NCBI GenBank assembly: GCA_013399875.1 | Contig: VXAZ01000591.1 | Coordinates: 186,001 to 250,000 of the forward strand | DNA length: 64,000 bases | Source: Gymnorhina tibicen | Taxonomy: Eukaryota; Chordata; Aves; Passeriformes; Artamidae | Direction: 5' to 3' | Part shown: piece by piece, positions 12,926 to 22,883 of the stretch | Position numbering within the stretch: position 1 is the first letter of the stretch | Layout: each line of letters begins with the position of its first letter | Notes under the pieces: model-generated | Seen by the model: only the letters and a program-made list of their open reading frames with translations | Databases searched by the model: none | Told to the model about the DNA's origin: nothing | Program-made: the position numbers and the translations under genes

Positions 12926-13410
12926 CCTCAGACTCTTTATCCTTTGAACTGGACGGCTCCAGGCCCTGGGAATGTACAAACATTCCTGGTGGTCCCTGCT
13001 CATCATCCCAAACTCCAGCCCGGCCCGTGCCGGGAATGAGCCTCAGCAGTGGATGCTCCATCCCTGCTCCCTTCAGGAAGTTCCCGCAGGGATAGGGTGA
13101 AAAGGAAAACACAAAATTCCCTATTTCTTCACGTTTTAGATATTAAAGAAGATATTTTGATGGCTCAGCGACACACGGGGCCTTTTTATCCGACATCCTT
13201 TAACATGTGCCAGGTGCGTATCCAGCAGCTCCAGCCCTGGAATCTCCCAGCAATCCCAATAAATTATTGGGGTTTTTAATTCTCTATAGCTCGAGGTCCG
13301 CATTTGATATCCCGATATTACCCCTGACCTGATGGCCTTGGCAACTTTCTCCGAGCTATTTGGCTTCCAAATCAGCGCTTCTGGCTTTACTTTGCTGTCA
13401 CTGGTGGCTT
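12926..13410. other. Unique sequence
   Basis: Nothing recognisable; no domain-bearing frame and no repeat. Confidence 0.6.
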
Positions 13411-13540
13411 TGGGGGGAGTTTAAACCCCCCAAAAAACTTAGCTGTGCCATAAAAATTCGTAATGGGGGGAGTTTATATCCCCCCCCAAACTTTGCTAGG
13501 CCGTAAAAATTCATAATGTGGGGATGTTTAAAAAAAATTG
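13411..13540. repeat. 53-bp tandem repeat with G/C hairpin
   Basis: Three copies start at 13411, 13464 and 13517, exactly 53 bases apart; the third is partial. Each of the first two contains a run of six Gs, a short AGTTTAAA-like spacer and six or more Cs, which can fold back on itself. This is followed by AACTT...GCCATAAAAATTC or its variant. The third copy has lost the C run and most of the G run. Confidence 0.85.
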
Positions 13541-15308
13541 GATTTCCAGGTAGCCGAAGTTTGTTCCTACTGGAAGCGAAGTAAAGCTGTGTGGATAATC
13601 AATTTTTAAAGCAATTAATGGGCCAAACTGAGAGAAAGTAGATTCAAATGAAATAAAATACATGTTTTTTTTTTTCTGTAGGGTCAAGCTAAATAATTTC
13701 CTTACATCCTAGAGGAGATCTGGAGGGGTTTTTTAGGGTGGGTTAAAATCCCGTTGATGTTTAGCATCTCTTTTTTTTTTTTTTAAGTGGGTCAATTTTG
13801 CCATTTTGGAGCGAGGCATCGGGAGGGAACTTTTCTGAATCTGCTAAATTCAGAATTCACCTCTCACCCCTCCCAAATCACTGCTCTGCTAATTTTAAGT
13901 TAATCCCTAAATTCATGCTCCACAGAAGGGAAACGAGCGGTAAGAACAGACTTGAATTTTTTTTTTGGCTGAGGATTTGGCGGAGACGCCGCGCCGGGGA
14001 GGAGCCGGAAGACGCCGATGGATCCTAGGGAAGCACGAGAGGTGACACCTGGGAGATCTGGGAGAGGGTTTCGCACATTCCCTGCCCCTTTCCCACACGG
14101 AGCAAACCTTTCTCCCTGTCCAAACCACGTTTAGGAAAACAAAGGAAGTAAAACCACGGCAGCACAAAGTCCTGAGATCCTCCCAGCAATGGGGCCATCC
14201 CCTGAAATAATCGGAAATAACCGACAGAAAAATCCCCGTGTCTCTGATAAGGCGCTTCAGGTGTTATTTCAGACCTGGGTATTTGTTAATTCCGTGCAGA
14301 CAGAAGGAAAGCGAAGCAGGAGTGAGATTTTCCACAGCTCTTCTTTGCTCAGCGGAGGGAATCGAAGATGAAACGTTTACGATGTGCCGCAAATCAATAT
14401 CGGCCCGGCGAGGCGTTGACGCCTTCGTACCTCTCATGAAGGAGTCGAGGGGATGGAAAATACATGGAAAAACAATATTCCAGAGCCCAGGCACCTCTGT
14501 GTGTGATCTGATGGGCAGGGAGGGGTGTACCCCGAGCTGGGAACACGCAAAACATGACCTGCGAACAAAAGAATTCTGAGCTGGGATGAACCAGCTCCCT
14601 GTGGGCTCCCTTTTATTAAAACAAATGATATTCGTGTTGTATGAAGTTAATTTATCCTGCAGCTGAAGAGTGAGGTGATTTTTGTTCTCTGGCTGGAGTT
14701 TTATTTGCTTTAATTATCTGAATAGCCAAACCATGGTCAGGGCACATGGCAAAGCCTCCCAAATCCTGGTTTTTCCATGGGCACGGATGCAGAGCGTGAT
14801 GCCAGGAAAAGGCCAAGGGACCACGGCCATAAATAAAACGTGGGGGTTTTTAGAACGTGCCACTTAAAACATAACTCTTGCTCTGCTGGTTTGCTGTTAA
14901 AAGGGTGTACCGGTGTGGTTTTCCACAGTTTGAAATCAGCCAAGGTTTTGACAAGGGCTGGGAGCGATTTTTGGCGAAGTGTTGGCGAGGTTTGACAAGG
15001 CTTTGACAAAGAACCGAGGAAAATCAGCGGGTTTGGCTCAGATTTGGATTTGCACTAAGAGCAAGGACACACAAAGAGACGGATGTTTTGGCAAGAGCCA
15101 AATCCCTGCTCTTTTGGGCCCCTGCAGTCCCCAAATGGGAACTGCTGACCCTTTTGGGAACGATGGAGAGGAGGGAGCAGATGCTGCTGTGCTTGATGGA
15201 GGAAGGCAGGGAAGAAGAGCTGTGGGCAGGGTCTCAAATGCTCCTCATTGTCCCATAAACTCTGCTAATAATTTAATTAATTTAGGAAGAGTAGTATTTA
15301 ATTAATTT
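13541..15308. other. Unique sequence with mixed AT and CpG content
   Basis: No gene or CR1 is supported. Poly-T runs lie near 13665-13676 and 13771-13783. The part 13800-14420 contains several CpG-rich stretches beside AT-rich ones and could include regulatory DNA, but there is no specific evidence. Confidence 0.5.
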
Positions 15309-15525
15309 AGGAAGGATTTCTTCCCTGGGAGGGTGGGGAGGCCCTGGCACAGGGTGCCCAGAGCAGCTGTGGCTGCCCCTGGATCCCTGGAAGTGACCAA
15401 GGCCAGGATGGACAGAGCTTGGAGCAGCCTGGGATAGGGGAAGGTGTCCCTGCCCATGGCAGGGGTGAAATGGGATGGGTTTTAAGATCCCTTCCAACCC
15501 AAACCATCAGGAATTCTGTGATCCT
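15309..15525 (+). mobile_element. CR1 LINE 3' fragment (type A, well preserved)
   Basis: Sense CR1 of about 217 bp running from AGGAAGGATTTCTTCCCTGG through GGCCCTGGCACAGGGTGCCC, GGAAGTGACCAAGGCCAGGA, CCCTGCCCATGGCAGGGG and AAGATCCCTTCCAACCCAAA, ending in ATTCTGTGATCC. The last part is the typical octameric CR1 end. The preceding 30 bases contain a small AATTTAGGAAG duplication at the 5' junction (15280-15315). Confidence 0.93.
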
Positions 15526-15889
15526 GTAATATAATGGAAAAGGTTTGAAACCAATGCAAAGCAGCTGCCCCGTGCCTGCTTTTCCCTTGGGATTTCAATT
15601 CAGGGAATTCTGGTTCTTGCAGAAGTGGTTTGGTGTTTTAAAGGGCAGAGAATTCAGGTGGTTGTGGTGCGTGTTGGGAATTTTCAGCATCCCTCATCTC
15701 CCTGTGACATGAGTGACGCCCTCATTTAAATAAAGCCGTGATGGAAAACACGATCCTTCGGGAAACCGGGCTCTGTGTGGAATGCATCAAGCCCCTCTGA
15801 TTTACGCACATTACTTATGGAAAAACGGAGTCTGAGGAGCCCAGGAGAAAATGAAGGTGCGATTTCCTCCGCTGCCACTCCTGGGCTCG
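15526..15889. other. Unique sequence
   Basis: No repeat or gene is recognised. Confidence 0.6.
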
Positions 15890-16390
15890 CCCTCTATAAT
15901 TTCGAAAAGCACAAAACCACTTCAAATTCTCCCGCAACCACCGCGGCCTTTGTCTGCTGCCGGAGCCGCCTGTGGCTCGTCACGCTCCGTCCTCTTGGCT
16001 GCCCTGCGATCTCGGGGGCTGTTTAGCCCCGGAATACTGTAATCCAATTTTCTTTGTTGCCATGAAGGCCTTAATTACGGCTTCGCGGGATATCGTAAGC
16101 AGAGCACGTCGGGTTTTCTCCCGCGTCAGAGCGACGCCCGCTCCAGATCCGCCGGTGTCCTTGTGCTGTCGGAAGCGCTCGGAGAGGCCGCGTGTGGGAT
16201 GAGTGCATCCAGCGCCGCTTTCCCTCCAACAACGCAAACTCTCGGCTGGCTTGGGGTTTCTGCCTTCCTCTCGAGGTGACTGCCGCAGAAATGCGATGAT
16301 CTCTCATCTGTGCCGGCGCTGAGAACGCCGTTCCCGCTCGGATTTTTCCCGTCGGCGCTTGCAGGAAGACTTTTCATGTGATTGGTGACC
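15890..16390. promoter_or_regulatory. Candidate conserved regulatory block, CpG-rich
   Basis: About 500 bases are repeat-free and have a CpG density well above the neighbours. In the middle lies an AT-rich core with TAATCC (16040-16045, OTX-type), CTTTGTT (16052-16058, SOX-type) and TTAATTA (16071-16077, homeodomain-type). Clustering of such motifs in an otherwise CpG-rich unmasked block is typical of vertebrate developmental enhancers. No transcript feature or splice-compatible exon is visible. The call is inference from composition and motifs. Confidence 0.4.
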
Positions 16391-16481
16391 TCGGGGTGAG
16401 CAGGGGCCACCTGGGATGTGGCAAAAGTCACCCTGGTCACTGACAGCTTTGCTTAATTACCACCGGGGCTGTGTCTGAAGC

Positions 16482-16592
16482 AAAAAAAAAAAAAAAAAAA
16501 AAAAAANNNNNNNNNNNNNNNNNNNNNNNNNNNNNNNNNNNNNNNNNNNNNNNNNNNNNNNNNNNNNNAAAAAAAAAAAAAAAAAAAAAAAA
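16482..16592. other. Assembly gap of 62 N inside poly-A
   Basis: A run of A from 16482 to 16506, N from 16507 to 16568, then A again to 16592. The gap size is likely an estimate. Homopolymers of this length are hard to assemble. No retroelement body precedes the A run, so I do not call it a retroposon tail, though the gap could hide one. Confidence 0.95.
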
Positions 16593-16797
16593 GAAAATAG
16601 CATTTTTGGATGTTATCTTGCATTTTCCAGGGAAGTTTTTATCAGAAATAGGTTTTTATTGCAAAGATGTCCAGCTTGTGTGATCCCAAGTCACCTCCCC
16701 AGGGGCAGAGGGGATGGGATGGAGCCAGGCTTTGGAGGTACCTGCAGCCTCTGGCATTCCTGGGAGCAGGAGGATTTCAGCCCCAGTGTGGGCACAG

Positions 16798-16852
16798 AGA
16801 ATCATGGAATCACAGAATCGTTCAGTTCGGAAAAGCCCTCTGAGATCATCAA
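16798..16852 (-). mobile_element. CR1 3' tip, type B-like
   Basis: AATCATGGAATCACAGAATC followed by GTTCAGTTCGGAAAAGCCCT and CTGAGATCATCAA is the reverse complement of a CR1 end of the kind that reads ...GATCTCRGAGGGCTTTTCC. It stops exactly at the ambiguous base 16853, where a different CR1 type follows in the same orientation. Confidence 0.8.
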
Positions 16853-16853
16853 N

Positions 16854-16952
16854 GACATAAAGGCCATCCCATTCCACCCCCTGCCATGGGCAGGGACACC
16901 TCCCACTACCCCAGGGTGCTCCTGCCTGGCCTGGAAATGGATCCAGGGCCGA
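16854..16952 (-). mobile_element. CR1 fragment, type A, abutting a type B tip
   Basis: Immediately after the N at 16853 the sequence becomes type A CR1 in antisense: AAGGCCATCCCATTCCACCC, CTGCCATGGGCAGGGACACC, then TCCCACTACCCCAGGGTGCT. About ten bases (GACATAA plus flank) at the join fit neither type well. The 5' part is shortened to a GGATCCAGGGCC remnant. Confidence 0.85.
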
Positions 16953-18048
16953 GCGTTTTCCTTGTGGCTGTGGATTTGCTGAAATTCCCAGCAGTTTGTG
17001 TCCAGCCTGGCTGAGGACAGGAGGGAGGAATGCCCTGGGAATGCTGCCCTGGGCTGTGCTCTTGCTCCACCTGAACCTTGCCAAGCTCTCCTGGGATTGG
17101 GCTGGGAGCTCTGGGCTGGTTTCTCTGCTGGAAAAGGAAATTAAATCTCTTCTGTTGTTGGATCATTCCCGAAGTTCCTTCCCAACGTGGCTTCCACAAA
17201 AACCTGAGCCTTTTCCTCCCGTCCGACCTCCAGTTTGCCCTGGCTGGCTGAGGGTGGGATTTCTCCTCCTGTTAAACGCTGCTGTGGGGTTTTCCAAAAG
17301 GATTTCCGACGCTGCCCTTTTAAAATAAAAGCCGAGCATAGATTATAGCTATTTCCCAGGTTTAATCCCTAAATACACCGGGAATTACTTTATTTTCCCA
17401 GAAATACCATTTGCCTGGTGCGTGGATGACCCCGGGGAGCCCTTCTGGGAACGTCCTTCACAAAGAGAACCCAGCTGGGTGTGAAACGAGCCCCTTTGTC
17501 CGTCGGAAATGCGGGATGGGGGTCGGGATCGATACATCCCTGCCTCTGGAACAGCCCGGCCGCAGACCTGGCAACAATGGGAAGAGAGGTTCAAAAGATT
17601 CCTGCTGGATGCAGCCAGCGGCAAATAATAATCAGCATGGAGATTAAACTGCTCCTCTCATTCCCGTTTTAGTGCTTCAGCTGCAGCCCCGAGCCGGGAG
17701 CGGTGCCCTTGGATGTCGTTCCTCCTCTCCTGAGTAAAATCCCAGCTCCACGCAAATCCTGCCGGCCTTTGGAATACCCGTGAGCGAGGCTCTTCCATGA
17801 CTCCAAGTGGTGTTCTCCATCCTGGGAATAACCTGGGCAAAACAGCCCCTCGTGGCTGGTGGCCGCTCACCGCCCTCAAATCTTTTTGTCCCGTTTCCAG
17901 TTAATTAATCCACGTGTCTCCAGCTCCTAATTCCTTGTCCTGGAGCTGTTGTTGTTCATTTTCCTGAAGCTTCTGCTCTTTCCCAGCATTTATGGCCCAG
18001 TGCAGGAGAGGCAGGGCTCTGTCTCCAGCTGGGAGAACACCCAGTGTT
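16953..18048. other. Unique sequence
   Basis: No gene or repeat is recognised. Open frames near 17.0-17.3 kb (110 residues) and 17.4-17.7 kb have no recognisable domain. Confidence 0.55.
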
Positions 18049-18066
18049 ATTTGCATATATGCAAAT
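18049..18066. promoter_or_regulatory. 18-bp perfect palindrome of two octamer motifs
   Basis: ATTTGCATATATGCAAAT reads the same on both strands. It consists of ATTTGCAT and ATGCAAAT, the octamer bound by POU-family factors, separated by two bases. The motif and its symmetry are seen directly; a binding role is inference. The palindrome stands alone in otherwise unremarkable sequence. Confidence 0.45.
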
Positions 18067-19351
18067 TGAGGGACTTAGCAGAATTTTGGGAATGGGAGAA
18101 GGTTTTTGGGGGTGGAAAACCCTGTGTCAGTGGGGGAAAAAAAGGCTGGGAGCTCCTTTGCTCCACATCTTCTCTCCGTTTGGAAGCCAATCCATATAAA
18201 AATGCCATAACCGTTTCCCCCCAAAAAAAAAAAGAGGTGGAATTGTGGTGCTTGTGCTGGTTGTTTTTCCCTGAACGTGGCATTTATTTTCCCATTTTAT
18301 TGCCTTGCAGATGGAGAAAGTCTCTTCACACTGAGCATTCACTCCGCTTCGAACCACGGCCTTTGTGCCTTCCCAGGCGGAGCTGCATGAAATTCCTTGG
18401 TCAAATATTCCCAGAAAATGCAAAATCAGCTCCGTCACCACGATTTCTCTACTTACACAAGTAATTTTTGGAGGCTGAAAGGCAGCCTGTGAAATTCACT
18501 GCAGCGTTTCCGAATTCCATGATTCGGATATTTGGGTTTAATCCTGAAATGCCACTGAGGAGTTGTGCTGGAGCTGCTTCATTTTGTCAGGTAAAAAATT
18601 TAATTTAACAGTGAAAATGGAGGAGGGAGTGAATTTGAAAGGGTTTTTCCCTCCCATTTTTTGAGACCAGCAGGAAAATGAGAGCCCAGCCCTTCCCAGA
18701 GCTCCAGCCCTTCCCAGAGCTCCGTCCCAGCAGCGTCAGGGAACATAAATCCCACTCACGGCCTCATATGGGTGTTGCCCCCTCCCTGCTTCACGGTGGA
18801 TATGATTTAATCCTTCCCAGGCTGAATATTCCTGGTTAAAGTGCACTCACCCTGCCTTTCTCTCTCATTCCTACTTGTTGGAAATGCATCCCTGCTCCTG
18901 CTCCAGCTCCCAGGACAAGGCTCACGGCAGCTGTGCCAGCCCTGGACCTTGGGGTATCCTAAAACAACAAAGGATTTTCCAATTAAATTTTGATTTGGAA
19001 GCTGCCAGATGAGAGCTTTGCATCGAAGTGAGAACTTAGCATTCGGGAAAAATTCCCATCCAAACGCCCCACATTTCCCTGGCTTTGTTTCTCCCACAGA
19101 ACCCCAGGCTTGTTTACTCGGATCCTTTTTGCTTTGGTGTCACGACCCTGCCCTTTTCCTTCCTCCTTCCAGCGTGCTCTGCTCGTCATTAAATCTCCGT
19201 GTGGTGACACGCAGTCATTCCCGCTCCGTGCGTTCTTCCCTCGGCTCCTCTCCTCAGGGATGTGGGATCTATCCAAGGACGGCACATCTCTTAAGTAACA
19301 CTTATGATAATGCTTAAAGAGAGCCATAAACGGAATTGCTGCCGTCAGCTC
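18067..19351. other. Unique sequence
   Basis: No supported gene. A small tandem duplication of an 18-base unit (AGCCCTTCCCAGAGCTCC) occurs at about 18687-18723. The 171-residue frame starting at 17949 has no domain and is not called. Confidence 0.55.
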
Positions 19352-19680
19352 CGGAATGCGCCGCTCGTTCCCGCTCCGAAGGGGTGCTCGCACCCACAGC
19401 TTCCCAATATTCCACTGCTGGGTTGGTTTTTACATTTATCTTATGGAATTCCAGAGTTGAAAGGGACGTTCCTGCTCCATTTGGGTGCTCACACCCACAG
19501 CTTCCCAATATTCCACTGCTGGGTTGGTTTTTACATTTATCTTATGGAATTCCAGAGTTGAAAGGGACGTTCCTGCTCCATTTGGGTGCTCACACCCACA
19601 GCTTCCCAATATTCCACTGCTGGCTTGGTTTTTCCATTTATCTCTTGGAATTCCAGGGGAATTGAAAGGGACATCCAGCT
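19352..19680. repeat. 101-bp tandem array containing a CR1 tip
   Basis: The landmark CTTCCCAATATTCCACTGCT occurs at 19400, 19501 and 19602, exactly 101 bases apart. The second and third units are nearly identical; the first is more diverged at its left end and keeps CpG where the others have TG or CA. Each unit includes GGAATTCCAGAGTTGAAAGG, which resembles a reversed CR1 3' end, and the last unit runs directly into a real CR1 fragment. The array seems to have grown by duplicating the CR1 tip and about 65 bases of flank. Confidence 0.88.
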
Positions 19681-19777
19681 CATTTAATTCCAAGGAATTC
19701 CCTAGCAGGGACACCTTCCATTATCCCAGGTTGCTCCAAGCCCCATCCAGCCTGGCCTCGGACAATTCCAGGGATGC
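19645..19777 (-). mobile_element. CR1 LINE 3' fragment (type A)
   Basis: Antisense CR1: a tip resembling TTGGAATTCCAGGGGAATTG, GCAGGGACACCTTCCATTAT, CCAGGTTGCTCCAAGCCCCA and TCCAGCCTGGCCTCGGACAA, then truncation after CCAGGGATGCGGA. It supplies the right end of the 101-bp array. Confidence 0.85.
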
Positions 19778-20489
19778 GGATGGGATGTGCAAGGTGGGTT
19801 TTTTTCCCTCTAAATCTTGGATTGGGCATGGAAGGAGGCAGCCTGTGAAAGATTAATGGAGCTATTGATCCCAGCAGTGCTGTAACAACTCGGCATTGCT
19901 CAGACATCTGAGGGCTGCCAGCATTCCCGGAGATAAAAGCCGGAGCGGGAGCGTGCGTCTGTCTCCGTGACATCGTTCCTCGTGGGGTTTGTTTTAATCC
20001 CTTTTTATTTTCCCTCCCGGTTCTGCCTATGGAAAATAAAGGAACGGGAGAATAACGAGGGTCAGGTGGCAGGGTTGTTATTTAGGCTGAACCCCCTCGT
20101 CGGCTTCCAAATAATTTCCAGTGTTGTTGGGTAATCAAAGGCAGGAATAAAAACGGGAAGATCAAATAAATGGCGTGGAGCTAATGAAGCTCTATCCACG
20201 TGCCAGCAAATGTCAGGGAAAAAAAGGGCTGGACATGCAAATTCCTCTTCATCCTGCTCCCCAGGGAAAAGTTCAGACAGACTGAAGGTCATCTCAGACG
20301 TTGTGACTGAGGCATAACGTGGTGCTGGAAGAAAGAATCCCAACGGGAATCTTTCCCTTGTTTGCAGGATTCATTCCCCAAGGAAGCCTCAAATCTGAAA
20401 TGAGCCTGGGCAGAAATTCCCAGTTTTGGGCTGGAAACTGGAGGGTGCCCACATCTACTGGGGGTGAGCTGGTGGGACTGGCAGCACCC
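19778..20489. other. Unique sequence
   Basis: No gene or repeat is recognised. Confidence 0.6.
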
Positions 20490-20550
20490 CAGATATATCA
20501 ATAAATGCGGTATTATATCAATAAATATGATATCAGATCGATAAATGTGA
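20490..20550. repeat. Short ATATCAATAAAT tandem repeat
   Basis: Three imperfect units of about 23 bases, each built around ATATCAATAAAT or ATCGATAAAT, run from about 20490 to 20550. The array is short and its function, if any, is unknown. Confidence 0.7.
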
Positions 20551-21309
20551 GGGAAGGGAGAAATCCTCCTTTTTTCTGGGTATCCCAAACCAGGATCTCT
20601 GACATCCCCACATACAACCCCGATTAATTTTATTATTTAATGGGGCACTCTCAAAAATATAAGGAGCAATTCTGCCCTGAGAGAGGGATGAATTAGCTGA
20701 TCTAATTCCCTAAAATATGAGGGTTTGGAATCCAGAATCACCTCCATGTCCTAAGGCAGGAATTTCCTACCTCATCCTATCCTAGTCTGAGTTTTTCAGC
20801 CCCACTGGGGTGTTCGGTGTCCAACAGGAACTCTGGAAATGCACCTGTATACTTCAAATTTATTATTATTGTTGTAATTATTATTATTATATCTTTGATG
20901 AGCACCTTGAGCAACAAATGTATAAAACTTTTCATCCTCTCGTTTATCAAAGCTTAAAACACTCGGAGAAGCTGATGGAAAACGCCTAAGATGAGACAAA
21001 ACCGAATAAATATCACATTCAACGAGGTGTCCGCACAAACATTCGTGAATTTCTCGTTGGAAACATGGAAAATTCCACGTGTGAGAAGGAAATATGGATT
21101 GCAGAGGCATCGAAGCCTATTGAAAAAAAATATGTTGGTGACCATTAAAAGTCTGAGGGATGTGGTGAGGTCTGTGAGGATCAGCTCTCCTCCCTCCAAC
21201 TCATGCAAGGTGATTGGAAGGACTGGAAGGAATTCCAAGCTGGAACTGGGAGATGGGGGAAGCTCTTTTCTGTTTGTTTCATTTAAAAAACCCCATTTTC
21301 TCATGGGAG
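20551..21309. other. Unique, AT-rich sequence with a short ATT repeat
   Basis: A TTA/ATT trinucleotide run lies near 20863-20891. About 20920-21130 is AT-rich, has no recognised repeat and carries several short CpG-containing words. A 122-residue frame starts at 20991 but shows no recognisable domain and continues into the CR1 copy, so I do not call it. Confidence 0.45.
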
Positions 21310-21625
21310 AATCATCAAATCACGGAATCGTTAAGGCTGGGAGAGCCCTCCAAGGTTGAGTCCAACCATTCCCGGCACTGCCAAGGCCACCGCTGATCCC
21401 AGCTCCCCAAGTGCCACATCCACACTTTTAAATCAATCTTTAAGAAGGCTTTTAAATCCCTCCAGGGATGGGGATTCCACCCTGTGCCAGGGCTGGACCA
21501 CCCTTTCCATGAAGGAATTTTCCCAGTATCCAGTCTAAACCTCCCTGGCACAGCTTGAGGTCGTTTCCTCCCATCCTGTCCCTTGTTCCCCGGGATCAGA
21601 GCCCAATCCCCACCCTCCTTTTCCT
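21310..21625 (-). mobile_element. CR1 LINE 3' fragment (type B, about 315 bp)
   Basis: Antisense type B CR1. The tip AATCACGGAATCGTTAAGGC is followed by GAGTCCAACCATTCCCGGCA, CTGCCAAGGCCACCGCTGAT, AAATCCCTCCAGGGATGGGG and, further 5' in the element, AGTATCCAGTCTAAACCTCC with CAGCTTGAGGTCGTTTCCTC. It is one of the better preserved type B copies here. Confidence 0.93.
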
Positions 21626-21641
21626 GATCTGAAGGAGTCTG

Positions 21642-21700
21642 TTAAAGGTCGGACTCGATGATTTTAGAGGCCTTTTCCAACCTTAAATATTCCATCATCC
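21642..21700 (+). mobile_element. CR1 3' tip (type B), facing away from its neighbour
   Basis: AAAGGTCGGACTCGATGATT, TTAGAGGCCTTTTCCAACCT and TAAATATTCCATCATCCTG form a sense type B CR1 end. It sits 17 bases from the 5' side of the preceding antisense copy, so the two elements are back to back with their 3' ends pointing outward. Confidence 0.9.
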
Positions 21701-22883
21701 TGTGCTGCGTTGCTTCCCTGCGCTTCCCATCCTTCCCACCACCGCTCCTGCTGCCGGGGGACGGAGCTGCACGGCTCTCCACGGATTTAGCTCCACTGGG
21801 GAAGAACAACCAGCCGGGTCTGGGGGTTGGAAAAGCCAAACGTGTGTCCCTCAGCCCATGGAGAAGGGCTGGAGCCCCAGGGATATCCCGGGAAGGAATC
21901 CTGTTTCAGCACGGATCCCCTACCCACGTTAAGCCACCTCTTGGCTGCTCTCCAAAATGTAAACAGACTTCAGGGCTCGGCCTTGGGAAGTCATTTCAGA
22001 TGTGTTAGCTCGGATGTTGGGAATTTGGGACTCCTGAAGCCCCGGGCCTTAAAAGGAACATTGTTTTCCCTCTCATTAGTCCTTTTGCTGAACTCCAGCC
22101 ACAGCCTCCCTGGATTTTCCCACCAGTATCCCTTTTTCTGGTGGGGCTGAGAAGGAAAAGCTGTTGCAAGCATTAAATATTTTCTGATGGCTCATCTGCT
22201 TAATTGTGGCTCTGCAGGATCAGATTTCTGGGATACAGAGCAATTCCAAGCGTTTCTAATATTACAGCTCTGACTCAGAGGACACTGCCAGCTGTGGAGG
22301 TGACTGCCTGGGGACGCGCCAGCGGAGTTTTCCAGGGAAAACCTTTCCTTCCCATGCTGCCAGCAGGTGATTTCTCCTGGTGGAGGGATGCTTATGGAAC
22401 AGGGATTGTGCTGCTGAGCTGCACTTTGGGAAAAAAGCAGCACCGAGCTTTCTGCAGGAGGGGCTGGGGAGGAGTTTGGTGTCCCTGCCTGGAATGTGGC
22501 CATGTGCTTTTCCTGCCAAATTTCGGATTCTGACATCAACATTTCTGAGGCCGAGTGCTCAGGTTGGGATCCCTCCGGATCTTTGGCCATTCCTGCTGAG
22601 CTTGGAGCAAGGACCACGCTGGCCACGAGGAGCTCTGCGCCTTGGGGAAACCCATCTCCCTTCAAACATGGCTGGGAGTGGATAAAATCTCCTCCAGCAC
22701 AGAGCAAAATTCCCATTTTGGATCTTTTGGAAGAATCTCCCTCCAGCAGTGGAAATCCGGGGGTAACAACTCCATGCCAGGATCTGCAGCAGGGAACAGG
22801 ACAGGGATGCGCAGCATCACGGGAAGGATGTGGGGGGAAGTGTTCTCCAGGTGTGGTTTGCATTCCTGTTCCGTGTTTTGGGA
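21701..22883. other. Unique sequence
   Basis: No gene or repeat is recognised. The many overlapping frames at 21.7-22.7 kb are in conflicting frames and show no domain. Confidence 0.55.

Noticed and set aside
12333..13112. 259-residue open frame on the minus strand
   Set aside because: It passes through a CR1 fragment and has no recognisable domain.
16482..16592. Poly-A run as a retroposon tail
   Set aside because: No element body or duplication flanks it, and the N gap prevents a check.
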